Below, piece after piece: positions 7,518 through 13,746 of a DNA stretch of 13,746 nt. The notes beneath the pieces are model-generated. The model searched no databases and was not told the origin of the DNA. It was given only the letters and a program-made list of their open reading frames with translations. Numbering within the stretch: the stretch's first letter is position 1; every line of letters begins with the position of its first letter. The position numbers were made by a program, and so were the translations under genes. The DNA comes from Flavobacteriales bacterium UBA7443 (GTDB taxonomy: Bacteria; Bacteroidota; Bacteroidia; Flavobacteriales_D; Sanyastnellaceae): assembly GCA_002477505.1 (NCBI GenBank), contig DLQB01000178.1:1-13746 (forward strand). Reading direction: 5' to 3'.

Positions 7518-8105
7518 ATGATTGCATTGGGAGATACGCTGATTTCGGAAGATGTGTTTGAGGCCATGTTTGCGTGCGACCTTTCCAAATGCAAGGGCGC
7601 ATGCTGCGTCGAAGGAGAGAGTGGAGCGCCGCTAGAAGAGGATGAGTTGGAAAAAATTGAAGAGGTTTTCGATGTCATCAAACCGCATTTGCGTCCTGAG
7701 GCGATGAAAGTCATCGAACAAGTGGGATTGTTTGAAGTGGACCAGGATGGCGATTATGTCACGCCCATCATCAATGGAAAAGAGTGCGTTTATGCAACGT
7801 TTGATGCAAATGGCACGGCGAAGTGTGCTTTCGAGCAGGCGTGGAGGCGGGGGGAGACCCAATGGCCCAAACCCATTTCGTGCCATCTTTATCCCATTCG
7901 GATCAAGGAATTGCAGGATTTTTCAGCACTGAATGTTCACCAATGGCCCATTTGTGACGCCGCACGTACCTGCGGTGCTGCCAGTCAAACCAACGTGTTG
8001 GACTTTTGCAAAACAGCTTTGATTCGACGTTTTGGAGAGGATTGGTATGCTTCGGCACAAGAGGTATGCAACGCGTGGAAAAAGGAGCAATCAAAAGGAC
8101 AATGA
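7518..8105 (+). CDS. DUF3109 family Cys-rich protein
   Basis: A 195-aa, probably cytoplasmic protein with no signal peptide, of the DUF3109 family found widely in Bacteroidota. It has eleven cysteines: 20, 25, 29, 30, 90, 103, 122, 146, 152, 164 and 184. The N-terminal C-x4-C-x3-CC (20-30, in CDLSKCKGACC), later CHLYPI (122-127) and spaced Cys resemble the metal- or cluster-binding pattern of YkgJ-type proteins. Metal (Zn or Fe-S) binding is inferred; the biochemical role is unknown. I chose ATG 7518 (MIALGDTLISEDVF). The extension up to 7449 would cover the divergent promoter region and reads as non-protein-like. It shares an ATGA overlap (8102-8105) with the OmpA-like gene, so the two are co-transcribed and probably translationally coupled. 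Confidence 0.85.
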   Translation: MIALGDTLISEDVFEAMFACDLSKCKGACCVEGESGAPLEEDELEKIEEVFDVIKPHLRPEAMKVIEQVGLFEVDQDGDYVTPIINGKECVYATFDANGTAKCAFEQAWRRGETQWPKPISCHLYPIRIKELQDFSALNVHQWPICDAARTCGAASQTNVLDFCKTALIRRFGEDWYASAQEVCNAWKKEQSKGQ

Positions 8106-9616
8106 GCCACGGCAAACACTCCATTGATCTCGCCATTCGGAGCGGTTTTCAGGCCATCGCATTGCTCTTGGTTTTCGGGACTTCTGGGCCCAAACTTTCC
8201 GCTCAATTCGACGGTTATACGCTGACTCCGCTCGAAAACTTGAATACAACGGATGACGAAGTGCTCATCGGATGGGACGGTCGGACGATCTACTTCAGTC
8301 GCTCAGACCGTTCGGATGACGACAAAGGAAACCGGGGTTGGTTTCGGCAAGAAAAATCGGATTGGGAATCCCAACGCACGCAGGGTTGGACCGATTTTGA
8401 ATCCCCACATTCCGTTGTGTTGCGGGCATTCTCAAGTGCCAATTGGCCGGGATTTGACGCCGTCCAGCACGTTGCAATTGATGAAGCCCGTGGCGTTTTG
8501 GTCATGAGCGCGGCGGAATCCGCGCGTGATTTCGATTTGTACATGGCCCAGGAGTCAGAGGGCGGGTGGAGCATCCCCAGACCGTTGACGAGTTTGAATA
8601 CGGATGGCGACGAAGTATTTCCAAACTTCCAATCGGGAACGCTGCTGTTCGCTTCCAATGGGAGGACGGATGGACTGGGCGGTTTTGATGTATTTCAATC
8701 GCTTCGTGCAGACAATTACGGCAGTGCTCAGCCGCTAGCGGCTCCGTTGAATTCTCCCGGAGATGAATTGGCCGCAATTCCAGCGGGGAACGGAAATGAC
8801 GCGGGATTCTATTTGGCTGCAGCGCGAATGGCAGGGAGTGGAATGGATTTGTGGTGGGCGGGACGGCCATCACAGGAGGAAAGCGAGCAGGCTGAATTTG
8901 CCTTGGAATTTCGCTTTCAACGCGCTCCCATGACGGGGCTTCAGGTGAACATTCAGGAGCGAGGAGGAGCGCACGTGTTTTCCGGTCAATCCGATGCAGC
9001 AGGACGCGTGCGGGTTGGCAGCATCAAGTTAGACGCGGCCATGTCCGTTCAAGTCACAGCAGATGATGGAAGAAAGAGCATTCCGGACGGAGCCGTTTGC
9101 CACGTGTTTGAACGATGTGCAGATGGCTTGTGTGAAGCCGAATATTGGAAGGGATGGAGGCGCGTTCGGAGTTACCGAATGGAAGGTGGCTCGGCGTTTG
9201 TGTTTGACCTGCTGCCATTGGACGCATTGGGCCGATGGCCGAGGCCAAATGGGGAGGATTCGAGCCAATTGAACAAAGAAGCAGTGGTGTGGACTGGGCG
9301 ATTTGAAAAGTCACGGTTTCAATTGGCGGAAAACGATCGGATTGAATTGCTCAAGTGGCTGAATCGGGCGAAAACGGAATCGGGAGAATGGCCCGATCAA
9401 TGGAAGCTTGAAGTGGTGGGTTATGCCGATGCCAGTGGCTCGGCAGTACAAAACGAAGCACTGTCAAAACTGCGCGCAGAGCATGCGAAAACAGTGGCAC
9501 TTGCTACTGGAATGGATCCAAACCGAATCGTATGTGAAGGAAAGGGTTCGCTCGGCTCTGTTGGGACCTCAAAATTTGATCGCAGGGTTGAATTGCGCTG
9601 GGTTCCGCTCCAATAA
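8102..9616 (+). CDS. PD40-CRD-OmpA envelope protein (PorE-like, no TPR)
   Basis: An exported 504-aa protein. The signal peptide has a hydrophobic core at 17-27 and likely cleavage after LSA (32-34). There is no lipobox Cys. Residues about 40-255 hold repeated PD40/TolB-like blade motifs (TIYFSRSDR, LLFASNGRTDGLGGFDVF, GMDLWWAG), suggesting a beta-propeller. Residues about 265-322 resemble a carboxypeptidase-regulatory-like (CRD) beta-sandwich (LQVNIQERGG...SDAAGRVRVG). The C-terminal about 100 residues are OmpA-like: GYADASGS with Asp443, and LRAEHAK with Arg458. These lie 15 residues apart, as in the peptidoglycan-binding Asp/Arg pair. The order propeller-CRD-OmpA matches the type IX secretion protein PorE, but the N-terminal TPRs and lipoprotein signal are absent. 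Three Cys (333, 339, 344) lie between CRD and OmpA. The start is set by the ATGA overlap with DUF3109. Confidence 0.85.
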   Translation: MSHGKHSIDLAIRSGFQAIALLLVFGTSGPKLSAQFDGYTLTPLENLNTTDDEVLIGWDGRTIYFSRSDRSDDDKGNRGWFRQEKSDWESQRTQGWTDFESPHSVVLRAFSSANWPGFDAVQHVAIDEARGVLVMSAAESARDFDLYMAQESEGGWSIPRPLTSLNTDGDEVFPNFQSGTLLFASNGRTDGLGGFDVFQSLRADNYGSAQPLAAPLNSPGDELAAIPAGNGNDAGFYLAAARMAGSGMDLWWAGRPSQEESEQAEFALEFRFQRAPMTGLQVNIQERGGAHVFSGQSDAAGRVRVGSIKLDAAMSVQVTADDGRKSIPDGAVCHVFERCADGLCEAEYWKGWRRVRSYRMEGGSAFVFDLLPLDALGRWPRPNGEDSSQLNKEAVVWTGRFEKSRFQLAENDRIELLKWLNRAKTESGEWPDQWKLEVVGYADASGSAVQNEALSKLRAEHAKTVALATGMDPNRIVCEGKGSLGSVGTSKFDRRVELRWVPLQ

Positions 9617-9636
9617 GTTTTTCCGCAAGGAAGAAC
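9617..9636 (+). terminator. Weak 3' stem-loop after the OmpA-like gene
   Basis: Immediately after the TAA, GTTTTTCC pairs with GGAAGAAC (8 bp, one G-T wobble) around a GCAA tetraloop. A short palindrome AACCCGGGTT follows (9634-9643). No T-run follows the stem, so a transcript-end or processing role is possible but intrinsic termination is doubtful. Confidence 0.3.
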
Positions 9637-9671
9637 CCGGGTTTCAATCACTGTGATGCAGGAGTGTTTCT

Positions 9672-9679
9672 TACTTTTG
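9672..9679 (+). promoter_or_regulatory. Putative -7 promoter element of the panD operon (TACTTTTG)
   Basis: Exact TAnnTTTG match, 4 nt before the panD ATG, in the 67-bp gap after the OmpA-like gene. No TTG at the usual -33 spacing. If it is used, the panD message is leaderless or nearly so. Confidence 0.5.
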
Positions 9680-9683
9680 CAGC

Positions 9684-10037
9684 ATGTTGATCACCATGCT
9701 TCGCGCAAAGCTCCACCGCTTGACCGTAACACAGGCGGACTTGAATTACATCGGTTCCATCACCCTCGATCCAGATTTGCTGGATGCAGCGGGATTGTAC
9801 GAAGGTGAAAAGGTTCAGATTGTCAACATCAATAACGGCGAACGTTTTGAGACCTATACGATTTTGGGAGAGCGCGGAAGTGGTCAGGTGGGACTGAATG
9901 GGCCTGCAGCGCGACGGGTTCAAGTGGGAGATGTCATCATCATCATAGCATACGGTCACATGACCCCAGAAGAAGCGAAAACCCATGTTCCAAAGCTCGT
10001 TTTCCCAGATACGGCTACCAATAAATTGACCGCATGA
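9684..10037 (+). CDS. panD: Aspartate 1-decarboxylase (pyruvoyl-dependent)
   Basis: Makes beta-alanine from L-aspartate for pantothenate and coenzyme A. The 117-aa proenzyme aligns residue by residue with E. coli PanD. Self-cleavage is at Gly24-Ser25 (NYIGSITLD), where Ser25 becomes the pyruvoyl group. Lys9, Arg54 (NGERF), Thr57, Tyr58 and Asn72 (LNGPAA) are all present. The start [12 protein letters not shown] corresponds to the E. coli MIRTMLQGKLHR. It heads an operon with a UPF0104 membrane protein (ATGA overlap at 10034-10037) and rfaE2. panC and panB are not in the window. Whether cleavage needs a helper such as PanM/PanZ cannot be told; Bacteroidota generally lack those. Confidence 0.96.
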   Translation: MLITMLRAKLHRLTVTQADLNYIGSITLDPDLLDAAGLYEGEKVQIVNINNGERFETYTILGERGSGQVGLNGPAARRVQVGDVIIIIAYGHMTPEEAKTHVPKLVFPDTATNKLTA

Positions 10038-11026
10038 ACATTCGAAAGGCTCTGATTTATCTGGCGTTTTTGGGCATAGGAGTTCTTCTTTTCTATATGG
10101 CTTTTTCCATGATAGACGATCGCGAAGCGCTTTGGAATGACATGCGTTCTGCCTCTTGGGGAGGGCTCATCGTGTCCTTTGTTATGGGCTATTTGGCCAT
10201 TGTGAGCCGTGGTTTGCGTTGGGTGATAATGCTCGACCCTCTGGGCCATAAGCCCTCACCTCTGCGCACGGTGCATGCGGTGACTTTCGCCTACTTCGCC
10301 AACACGTTTATTCCACGGAGCGGAGAGCTCGCTCGGTGCGCTGCTCTGAATCAAACCGATGATATTCCGGTGGATCAATTGTTTGGTACGGTGATCAGTG
10401 AACGCGTGGTGGATTTTGTCATCCTAATCGCGTTGACGACCATTGCTATCATTGCTAATATTCCGGCCTTCCTAGAATTGTTGGAAGGAGCTGAAATGCC
10501 CGATGCTACCAATGCGATTGCAGGTGCGGGTGGGATGTTGCTGGTGCTTGGCTTGCTTTGGCTGAAACGAAAATCCCTCGTGGAATTGCCCTTCGCCCTG
10601 AAAGTAGCATCGTTTCTCAAAGGCATTTGGGAAGGGTTAAATAGCATTCGGCAAATGAAACGGAAAGGGATGTTCTTGTTCCACACCTTCTTCATTTGGA
10701 GCATGTACTTCTTGATGGCTTGGGTGATTTTCAAATCCATCGCGTCGGTTGCGTCCATTTCGATTACGCAGGCCTTGTTCATCATGGTGGCTGGTGGGTT
10801 TGGAATGGTCATGCCTGCCCCGGGTGGAGTCGGAGCCTATCACTGGGCTGTAATGCTCGGTTTCTCGGCTTTGGGGTATGCGCAAGAATTAGGATTTGCT
10901 GTTGCCAACGTGATTTGGATGACGCAAACAGCGATGATTGTTATCACCGGTGGCATTGCTTACCTCGCTTTGATGTGGTTTCGGATTCGCAAAGACCGCG
11001 AGCTCACTTCTATACCCCCCCGTTGA
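10034..11026 (+). CDS. UPF0104 / lysylphosphatidylglycerol synthase TM-region family membrane protein (second copy)
   Basis: A 330-aa polytopic inner-membrane protein of the flippase-like UPF0104/LPG synthase TM family. Hydrophobic segments are roughly 6-26, 42-58, 80-93, 124-142, 162-176, 213-234, 244-262 and 286-316. Family motifs are [12 protein letters not shown] (90-101), ERVVD (123-127) and [11 protein letters not shown] (260-270). It has no soluble aminoacyl-transferase domain. The gene begins inside the panD stop codon (ATGA) and its TGA is followed directly by the rfaE2 ATG. From memory, a UPF0104 gene next to panD is common in Bacteroidota, so the arrangement is probably conserved, but no link to pantothenate chemistry is known to me. 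It is clearly divergent in sequence from the copy at 5263-6375, so this is not a recent duplication. Confidence 0.87.
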   Translation: MNIRKALIYLAFLGIGVLLFYMAFSMIDDREALWNDMRSASWGGLIVSFVMGYLAIVSRGLRWVIMLDPLGHKPSPLRTVHAVTFAYFANTFIPRSGELARCAALNQTDDIPVDQLFGTVISERVVDFVILIALTTIAIIANIPAFLELLEGAEMPDATNAIAGAGGMLLVLGLLWLKRKSLVELPFALKVASFLKGIWEGLNSIRQMKRKGMFLFHTFFIWSMYFLMAWVIFKSIASVASISITQALFIMVAGGFGMVMPAPGGVGAYHWAVMLGFSALGYAQELGFAVANVIWMTQTAMIVITGGIAYLALMWFRIRKDRELTSIPPR

Positions 11027-11521
11027 ATGCATGCGATGAATCCGGAATTGGCAGCCACCTTGAACCGTTGGAAATCGAAGGGCGACACCATCGTCTTTAC
11101 CAACGGCGTCTTTGATTTGCTGCACGCAGGCCATGTTACGTATTTGCGCGGCGCACGTGAATTGGGCGATCGCTTGGTGGTCGCGGTCAATTCCGATGCC
11201 AGTGTTCGCACGCTCGGAAAAGGCTCAGACCGGCCGATCAATGACGAAGAGTCCCGGAAATTGGTGCTGGAAGCGCTGCGTTCTGTGGATGTGGCGGTGA
11301 TTTTCTCCTCAGAGACACCGCTCGAGTTGATCATGCAGATTCGGCCTGATGTGTTGGTCAAGGGCGGAGACTACGACCCTAAGGTTCAAGATCGCGAAGC
11401 AAAAAATTACATCGTTGGATCCTGTGAAGTGATTGATTATGGGGGAAAAGTTGCGGTGATTCCTTTTGTCAAGGGCCACTCCACAACGCTGATGTTGCAA
11501 AAAAGCCGTTCCAAGGACTGA
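11027..11521 (+). CDS. rfaE2: D-glycero-beta-D-manno-heptose 1-phosphate adenylyltransferase
   Basis: Transfers AMP from ATP to heptose 1-phosphate to give ADP-D-glycero-D-manno-heptose, a precursor of lipopolysaccharide inner core or S-layer glycans; cytoplasmic. The 164-aa protein corresponds to the C-terminal (adenylyltransferase) domain of E. coli HldE/RfaE, encoded here as a separate gene. Motifs are FTNGVFDLLHAGH (24-36, with HxGH at 33-36), VNSD (54-57), VLVKGGDY (109-116) and GHSTT (150-154). ATG 11027 abuts the previous TGA; Met4 is an alternative start. The separate HldE kinase domain, gmhA and gmhB are not in the window. The stop codon lies in the loop of a terminator hairpin. Confidence 0.94.
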   Translation: MHAMNPELAATLNRWKSKGDTIVFTNGVFDLLHAGHVTYLRGARELGDRLVVAVNSDASVRTLGKGSDRPINDEESRKLVLEALRSVDVAVIFSSETPLELIMQIRPDVLVKGGDYDPKVQDREAKNYIVGSCEVIDYGGKVAVIPFVKGHSTTLMLQKSRSKD

Positions 11522-11532
11522 AACGGCTTTTT
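11500..11532. terminator. Bidirectional intrinsic terminator between rfaE2 and accC
   Basis: AAAAAGCCGTT (11500-11510) is the exact complement of AACGGCTTTTT (11522-11532): an 11-bp stem with an 11-nt loop. The A and T runs belong to the stem arms, so each strand ends in a T-run and the hairpin can stop both convergent operons. The rfaE2 stop codon TGA (11519-11521) is inside the loop, and the 5' arm encodes the last residues of the protein. Confidence 0.85.
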
Positions 11533-11536
11533 GCAT

Positions 11537-11553
11537 ACGCTTCGATGAAGCGT
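11537..11553. other. Second hairpin in the convergent gap
   Basis: ACGCTTC (11537-11543) and GAAGCGT (11547-11553) form a perfect 7-bp inverted repeat with a 3-nt loop. On the minus strand it comes 15 nt after the accC stop and just before the main terminator. It has no T-run of its own and may act as an exonuclease block or be incidental. Confidence 0.45.
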
Positions 11554-11568
11554 TGAAATTGGAGCGGA

Positions 11569-12903
11569 TTACACCGTTTCCTCTTCCATGAATTTGGTCG
11601 TGAAATCACCGCTTTTGAAGCGCTCGTGGCGCATCAATCGTTGGTGAAATGGAATGGTGGTTTTCACCCCTTCAATGACATATTCATCCAATGCGCGTTG
11701 CATCTTCAAAATGGCTTCTTCACGTGTTTGCGCTACAACGATGAGTTTCGAAATCATCGAGTCATAGTAAGGAGGGATGGTATATCCTGAATAGACATGT
11801 GTGTCTAATCGGACGCCGTGCCCGCCGGGCGCATGGTAATCGGTAATCAATCCGGGACAAGGCGCAAAATTCCGATCGGGATCTTCCGCATTGATTCTGC
11901 ACTGAATCGCATGCATCTGGGGATAATAATTTTTGCCGCTGATGTTCTCGCCCGCAGCCAATTTGATTTGCTCCTTGATCAAATCGTAATTGACAACTTC
12001 CTCGGTGATGGTATGCTCGACCTGGATTCGGGTGTTCATTTCCATGAAATAGAAATCCCGGTGTGCATCCACGAGGAACTCCACGGTTCCAACACCTTCA
12101 TACTTCACTGCTTCTGCCGCTTTGATGGCTGCCTTGCCCATCTTATCACGCAATTTGTCGGTCATGTAAGGCGAAGGTGTTTCCTCTACCAATTTCTGAT
12201 GGCGGCGTTGGATAGAGCAGTCGCGCTCGGACAAGTGACACGCTTTTCCTCGTTGATCGGCAGCGATTTGGATTTCAATGTGCCGTGGTTCAACCACGAA
12301 CTTCTCCATGTACATATCGTCATTGCCAAACGCCGCAGCAGCTTCTCTGCGAGTCGATTCCCATCCTTCCGCGAGACCTTCTTCATCGTGACAGACTTGC
12401 ATGCCTTTTCCACCGCCACCTGCAGTGGCTTTCAGCATGACGGGATAGCCGATTTTCTTTGCAATTTTCGTTGCCTCTTTCAAGCTTTCCAAGATGCCTT
12501 CATTCCCTGGAATGGTTGGGACTCCTGCTTTTTTCATGGTCGCCTTGGCGGACGCCTTGTCTCCCATGGCCTCAATCATTTCCGGGCTTGCTCCGATGAA
12601 TTTGATGTGATTTTCAGCGCAAATACGGGAAAAGTCAGCATTCTCCGAAAGGAAACCATAACCCGGATGGATTGCATCCGCGTTGGTGATCTCTGCCGCA
12701 GCGATGATCTTCGGGATATCCAAATAGGACTCAGCGCTTCTTGGCGGGCCGATGCACACGGCCTCATCAGCAAAACGTACGTGCAGGCTGTCGGCATCAG
12801 CTGTGGAATACACGGCGACTGTTTTGATGCCCATCTCCTTGCATGTGCGGATGACTCGCAGGGCAATCTCCCCGCGGTTCGCAATCAAAATTTTCTTGAA
12901 CAT
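11569..12903 (-). CDS. accC: Acetyl-CoA carboxylase, biotin carboxylase subunit
   Basis: ATP-dependent carboxylation of the biotin on AccB, the first half-reaction of malonyl-CoA formation; cytoplasmic. The 444-aa protein is colinear with E. coli AccC. It shows N-terminal [14 protein letters not shown] (3-16), the ATP-grasp Gly-rich loop [10 protein letters not shown] (161-170), EPRHIEIQI (205-213), [13 protein letters not shown] (229-241, biotin-carbonyl/bicarbonate Lys237) and [16 protein letters not shown] (286-301, catalytic Glu288, Asn290 and Arg292). It starts 11 nt after the accB stop in the operon fabH-accB-accC. No carboxyltransferase domain is fused. The 375-codon plus-strand ORF lying across it (11818-12945) is a shadow. 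Confidence 0.97.
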   Translation of the reverse strand: MFKKILIANRGEIALRVIRTCKEMGIKTVAVYSTADADSLHVRFADEAVCIGPPRSAESYLDIPKIIAAAEITNADAIHPGYGFLSENADFSRICAENHIKFIGASPEMIEAMGDKASAKATMKKAGVPTIPGNEGILESLKEATKIAKKIGYPVMLKATAGGGGKGMQVCHDEEGLAEGWESTRREAAAAFGNDDMYMEKFVVEPRHIEIQIAADQRGKACHLSERDCSIQRRHQKLVEETPSPYMTDKLRDKMGKAAIKAAEAVKYEGVGTVEFLVDAHRDFYFMEMNTRIQVEHTITEEVVNYDLIKEQIKLAAGENISGKNYYPQMHAIQCRINAEDPDRNFAPCPGLITDYHAPGGHGVRLDTHVYSGYTIPPYYDSMISKLIVVAQTREEAILKMQRALDEYVIEGVKTTIPFHQRLMRHERFKSGDFTTKFMEEETV

Positions 12904-12914
12904 GGCGATTGGAT

Positions 12915-13418
12915 TCAGGCGGGATCCACCAAGAAAAGAGGCTGATCGTATTCAACCGGTGAATTGTCGTCCACAAAGATTTTGACAATTTTTCCAGTCA
13001 CTTCAGATTCGATTTCATTGAACAATTTCATCGCTTCGATGACGCAGATGGTATCACCTACTTTGGTGGTATCACCGACATCAACAAAGGCCTCCTTGTC
13101 CGGGGATGGTCTTCGGTAGAAGGTCCCGATCATTGGAGATTTTACAGTGATGTAGTTGTTTTGTTCGTTGTCGTTGGCACTTGGCGCTGCGGACTCCGCT
13201 GCCGGAGCTGCGGCCGTGGTCACAGGAGCTACTGGAGCCATACCTGCAGCCATTGCCACCGGCATTTGAATGGTGGCTTCAGCTTCGCCAAAGCCCTTCT
13301 TCTTTTTAGGCATTTCAGATTTAATGGTAATCTTGAAATCCTTTTTTTCGATTTCGACCTCCGTGACTCCCGCCTTGGCGATGAATTTGATGAGGTCTTG
13401 AATTTCGTTAATGGTCAT
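12915..13418 (-). CDS. accB: Acetyl-CoA carboxylase biotin carboxyl carrier protein
   Basis: Carries the biotin that shuttles CO2 from AccC to the carboxyltransferase. The 167-aa protein has the normal three parts. An N-terminal helical segment (1-33) has the typical [12 protein letters not shown] beginning. A flexible Ala/Pro/Val-rich linker covers about 50-82. The C-terminal biotinyl domain (88-167) carries the biotinylation motif [10 protein letters not shown], with Lys131 as the biotin site, and retains the protruding-thumb-like segment [12 protein letters not shown] (100-111). It is followed by accC after 11 nt and preceded by fabH. A TAAATTCG element 19 nt upstream suggests that accBC can also be transcribed from an internal promoter. 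Confidence 0.97.
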   Translation of the reverse strand: MTINEIQDLIKFIAKAGVTEVEIEKKDFKITIKSEMPKKKKGFGEAEATIQMPVAMAAGMAPVAPVTTAAAPAAESAAPSANDNEQNNYITVKSPMIGTFYRRPSPDKEAFVDVGDTTKVGDTICVIEAMKLFNEIESEVTGKIVKIFVDDNSPVEYDQPLFLVDPA

Positions 13419-13437
13419 AATCTGACGATTTAAGGAG

Positions 13438-13445
13438 CGAATTTA
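13438..13445 (-). promoter_or_regulatory. Putative -7 element of accBC (TAAATTCG)
   Basis: Minus-strand TAAATTCG, a variant of TAnnTTTG, 19 nt before the accB ATG in the 65-bp gap after fabH. It is identical to the element before the SDR gene, within the shared 11-mer GCGAATTTAGG (plus-strand reading). No -33 TTG at standard spacing; no fabH terminator is seen, so read-through from fabH is also likely. Confidence 0.4.
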
Positions 13446-13483
13446 GGTTGGATTTTTTTGAACCACGTACCAATGGGTTAAGA

Positions 13484-13746
13484 TTAATGGGTATCGTATG
13501 CCCATTGCAGGTATACCGCACCCCATGTGAAGCCTCCACCAAAAGCGGCTAGGATAATATTATCCCCCTTCTTCAGCTTGGTTTCCCAGTCCATTAGGCA
13601 CAATGGAATCGTAGCGGCAGTGGTGTTGCCGTATTTCTGGATGTTGATCATGACTTTCTCTTTAGGAAGTCCCATGCGACGCTGTGTGGCGTCGATGATA
13701 CGCAAATTGGCTTGGTGGGGAACCAACCAGGCCACATCATCCGGTT
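13484..13746 (-). CDS. fabH: Beta-ketoacyl-ACP synthase III, C-terminal part (cut by window edge)
   Basis: Condenses acetyl-CoA (or a branched starter) with malonyl-ACP to begin fatty-acid synthesis. Only the last 86 residues lie in the window. They contain [12 protein letters not shown] with the catalytic His, and [12 protein letters not shown] with the catalytic Asn, two members of the Cys-His-Asn triad. The family-typical C-terminus [20 protein letters not shown] is also visible. The Cys lies outside the window. The reading frame stays open to the window edge, so the gene continues beyond it; the apparent start at 13735 is an internal Val codon (GTG). It is 65 bp upstream of accB on the same strand, the usual Bacteroidota order. 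Confidence 0.95.
   Translation of the reverse strand, partial: PDDVAWLVPHQANLRIIDATQRRMGLPKEKVMINIQKYGNTTAATIPLCLMDWETKLKKGDNIILAAFGGGFTWGAVYLQWAYDTH

Noticed and set aside
7451..7714. 88-residue N-terminal extension of the radical SAM protein
   Set aside because: It runs antisense to the DUF3109 coding region and through both putative promoters, is Ser-rich, and the ATG at 7450 gives a normal protein.
8006..8101. 32-residue N-terminal extension of the OmpA-like protein
   Set aside because: It lies inside DUF3109 in another frame and would bury the signal peptide; the ATGA overlap start exposes it.
11818..12945. 375-codon plus-strand ORF across accC
   Set aside because: It is antisense to a fully supported accC, starts at GTG, and its residues read as a complement shadow (Cys/His/Phe-rich, no domain). 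No promoter-like octamer or coupling is seen.
13441..13460. T-run near 13451-13457 as a terminator for fabH
   Set aside because: The run is T on the plus strand, so a minus-strand fabH transcript would contain A residues; no stem precedes it in that direction.

Overview
The window looks like an ordinary, gene-dense piece of a Bacteroidota chromosome, most likely Flavobacteriales-like. The evidence is the fabH-accB-accC order, panD followed by a multispanning UPF0104 membrane protein, a PorE-like PD40/OmpA protein, and a bacterial kynurenine 3-monooxygenase. Start codons lack clear Shine-Dalgarno sequences, and TAnnTTTG-type -7 promoter elements stand in front of every gene that heads a transcription unit. 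About 97 percent of the DNA is coding. I see no tRNA, rRNA, insertion sequence, phage gene or CRISPR array. No gap between genes exceeds about 70 bases.

Layout. Minus strand, left: the N-terminal third of glutamate dehydrogenase (gdhA, cut by the window edge) lies behind an atypical short-chain dehydrogenase (SDR). Plus strand: methylmalonyl-CoA epimerase (mce), divergent from the SDR. Minus strand, 1770-5249: a cystathionine gamma-synthase/lyase-type PLP enzyme, kmo, and a secreted barrel-like protein form a tight operon, with a 7-nt gap and then an ATGA overlap. Minus strand, 5263-7450: a radical SAM/SPASM protein and a UPF0104 flippase-like membrane protein. Plus strand, 7518-9616: a Cys-rich DUF3109 protein overlapping a PD40-CRD-OmpA envelope protein. 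Plus strand, 9684-11521: panD, a second UPF0104 protein and the ADP-heptose nucleotidyltransferase rfaE2, ending in a strong bidirectional terminator. Minus strand, right: accC, accB and the C-terminal end of fabH, which start fatty-acid synthesis.

Most genes serve central metabolism (glutamate, propionyl/methylmalonyl-CoA, sulfur amino acids, tryptophan to NAD, pantothenate/CoA, malonyl-CoA) or the cell envelope (heptose activation, OmpA-like anchoring, lipid-flippase-like membrane proteins, a barrel protein).

I did not find a convincing undescribed multi-gene system. The points most worth a second look are these: -7 elements placed only 4-8 nt before the start codon, which suggests leaderless or near-leaderless mRNAs; an SDR without its catalytic Tyr and Lys; a PorE-like protein without TPRs coupled to a DUF3109 protein; and kmo coupled to an uncharacterised barrel protein with an odd basic tail.
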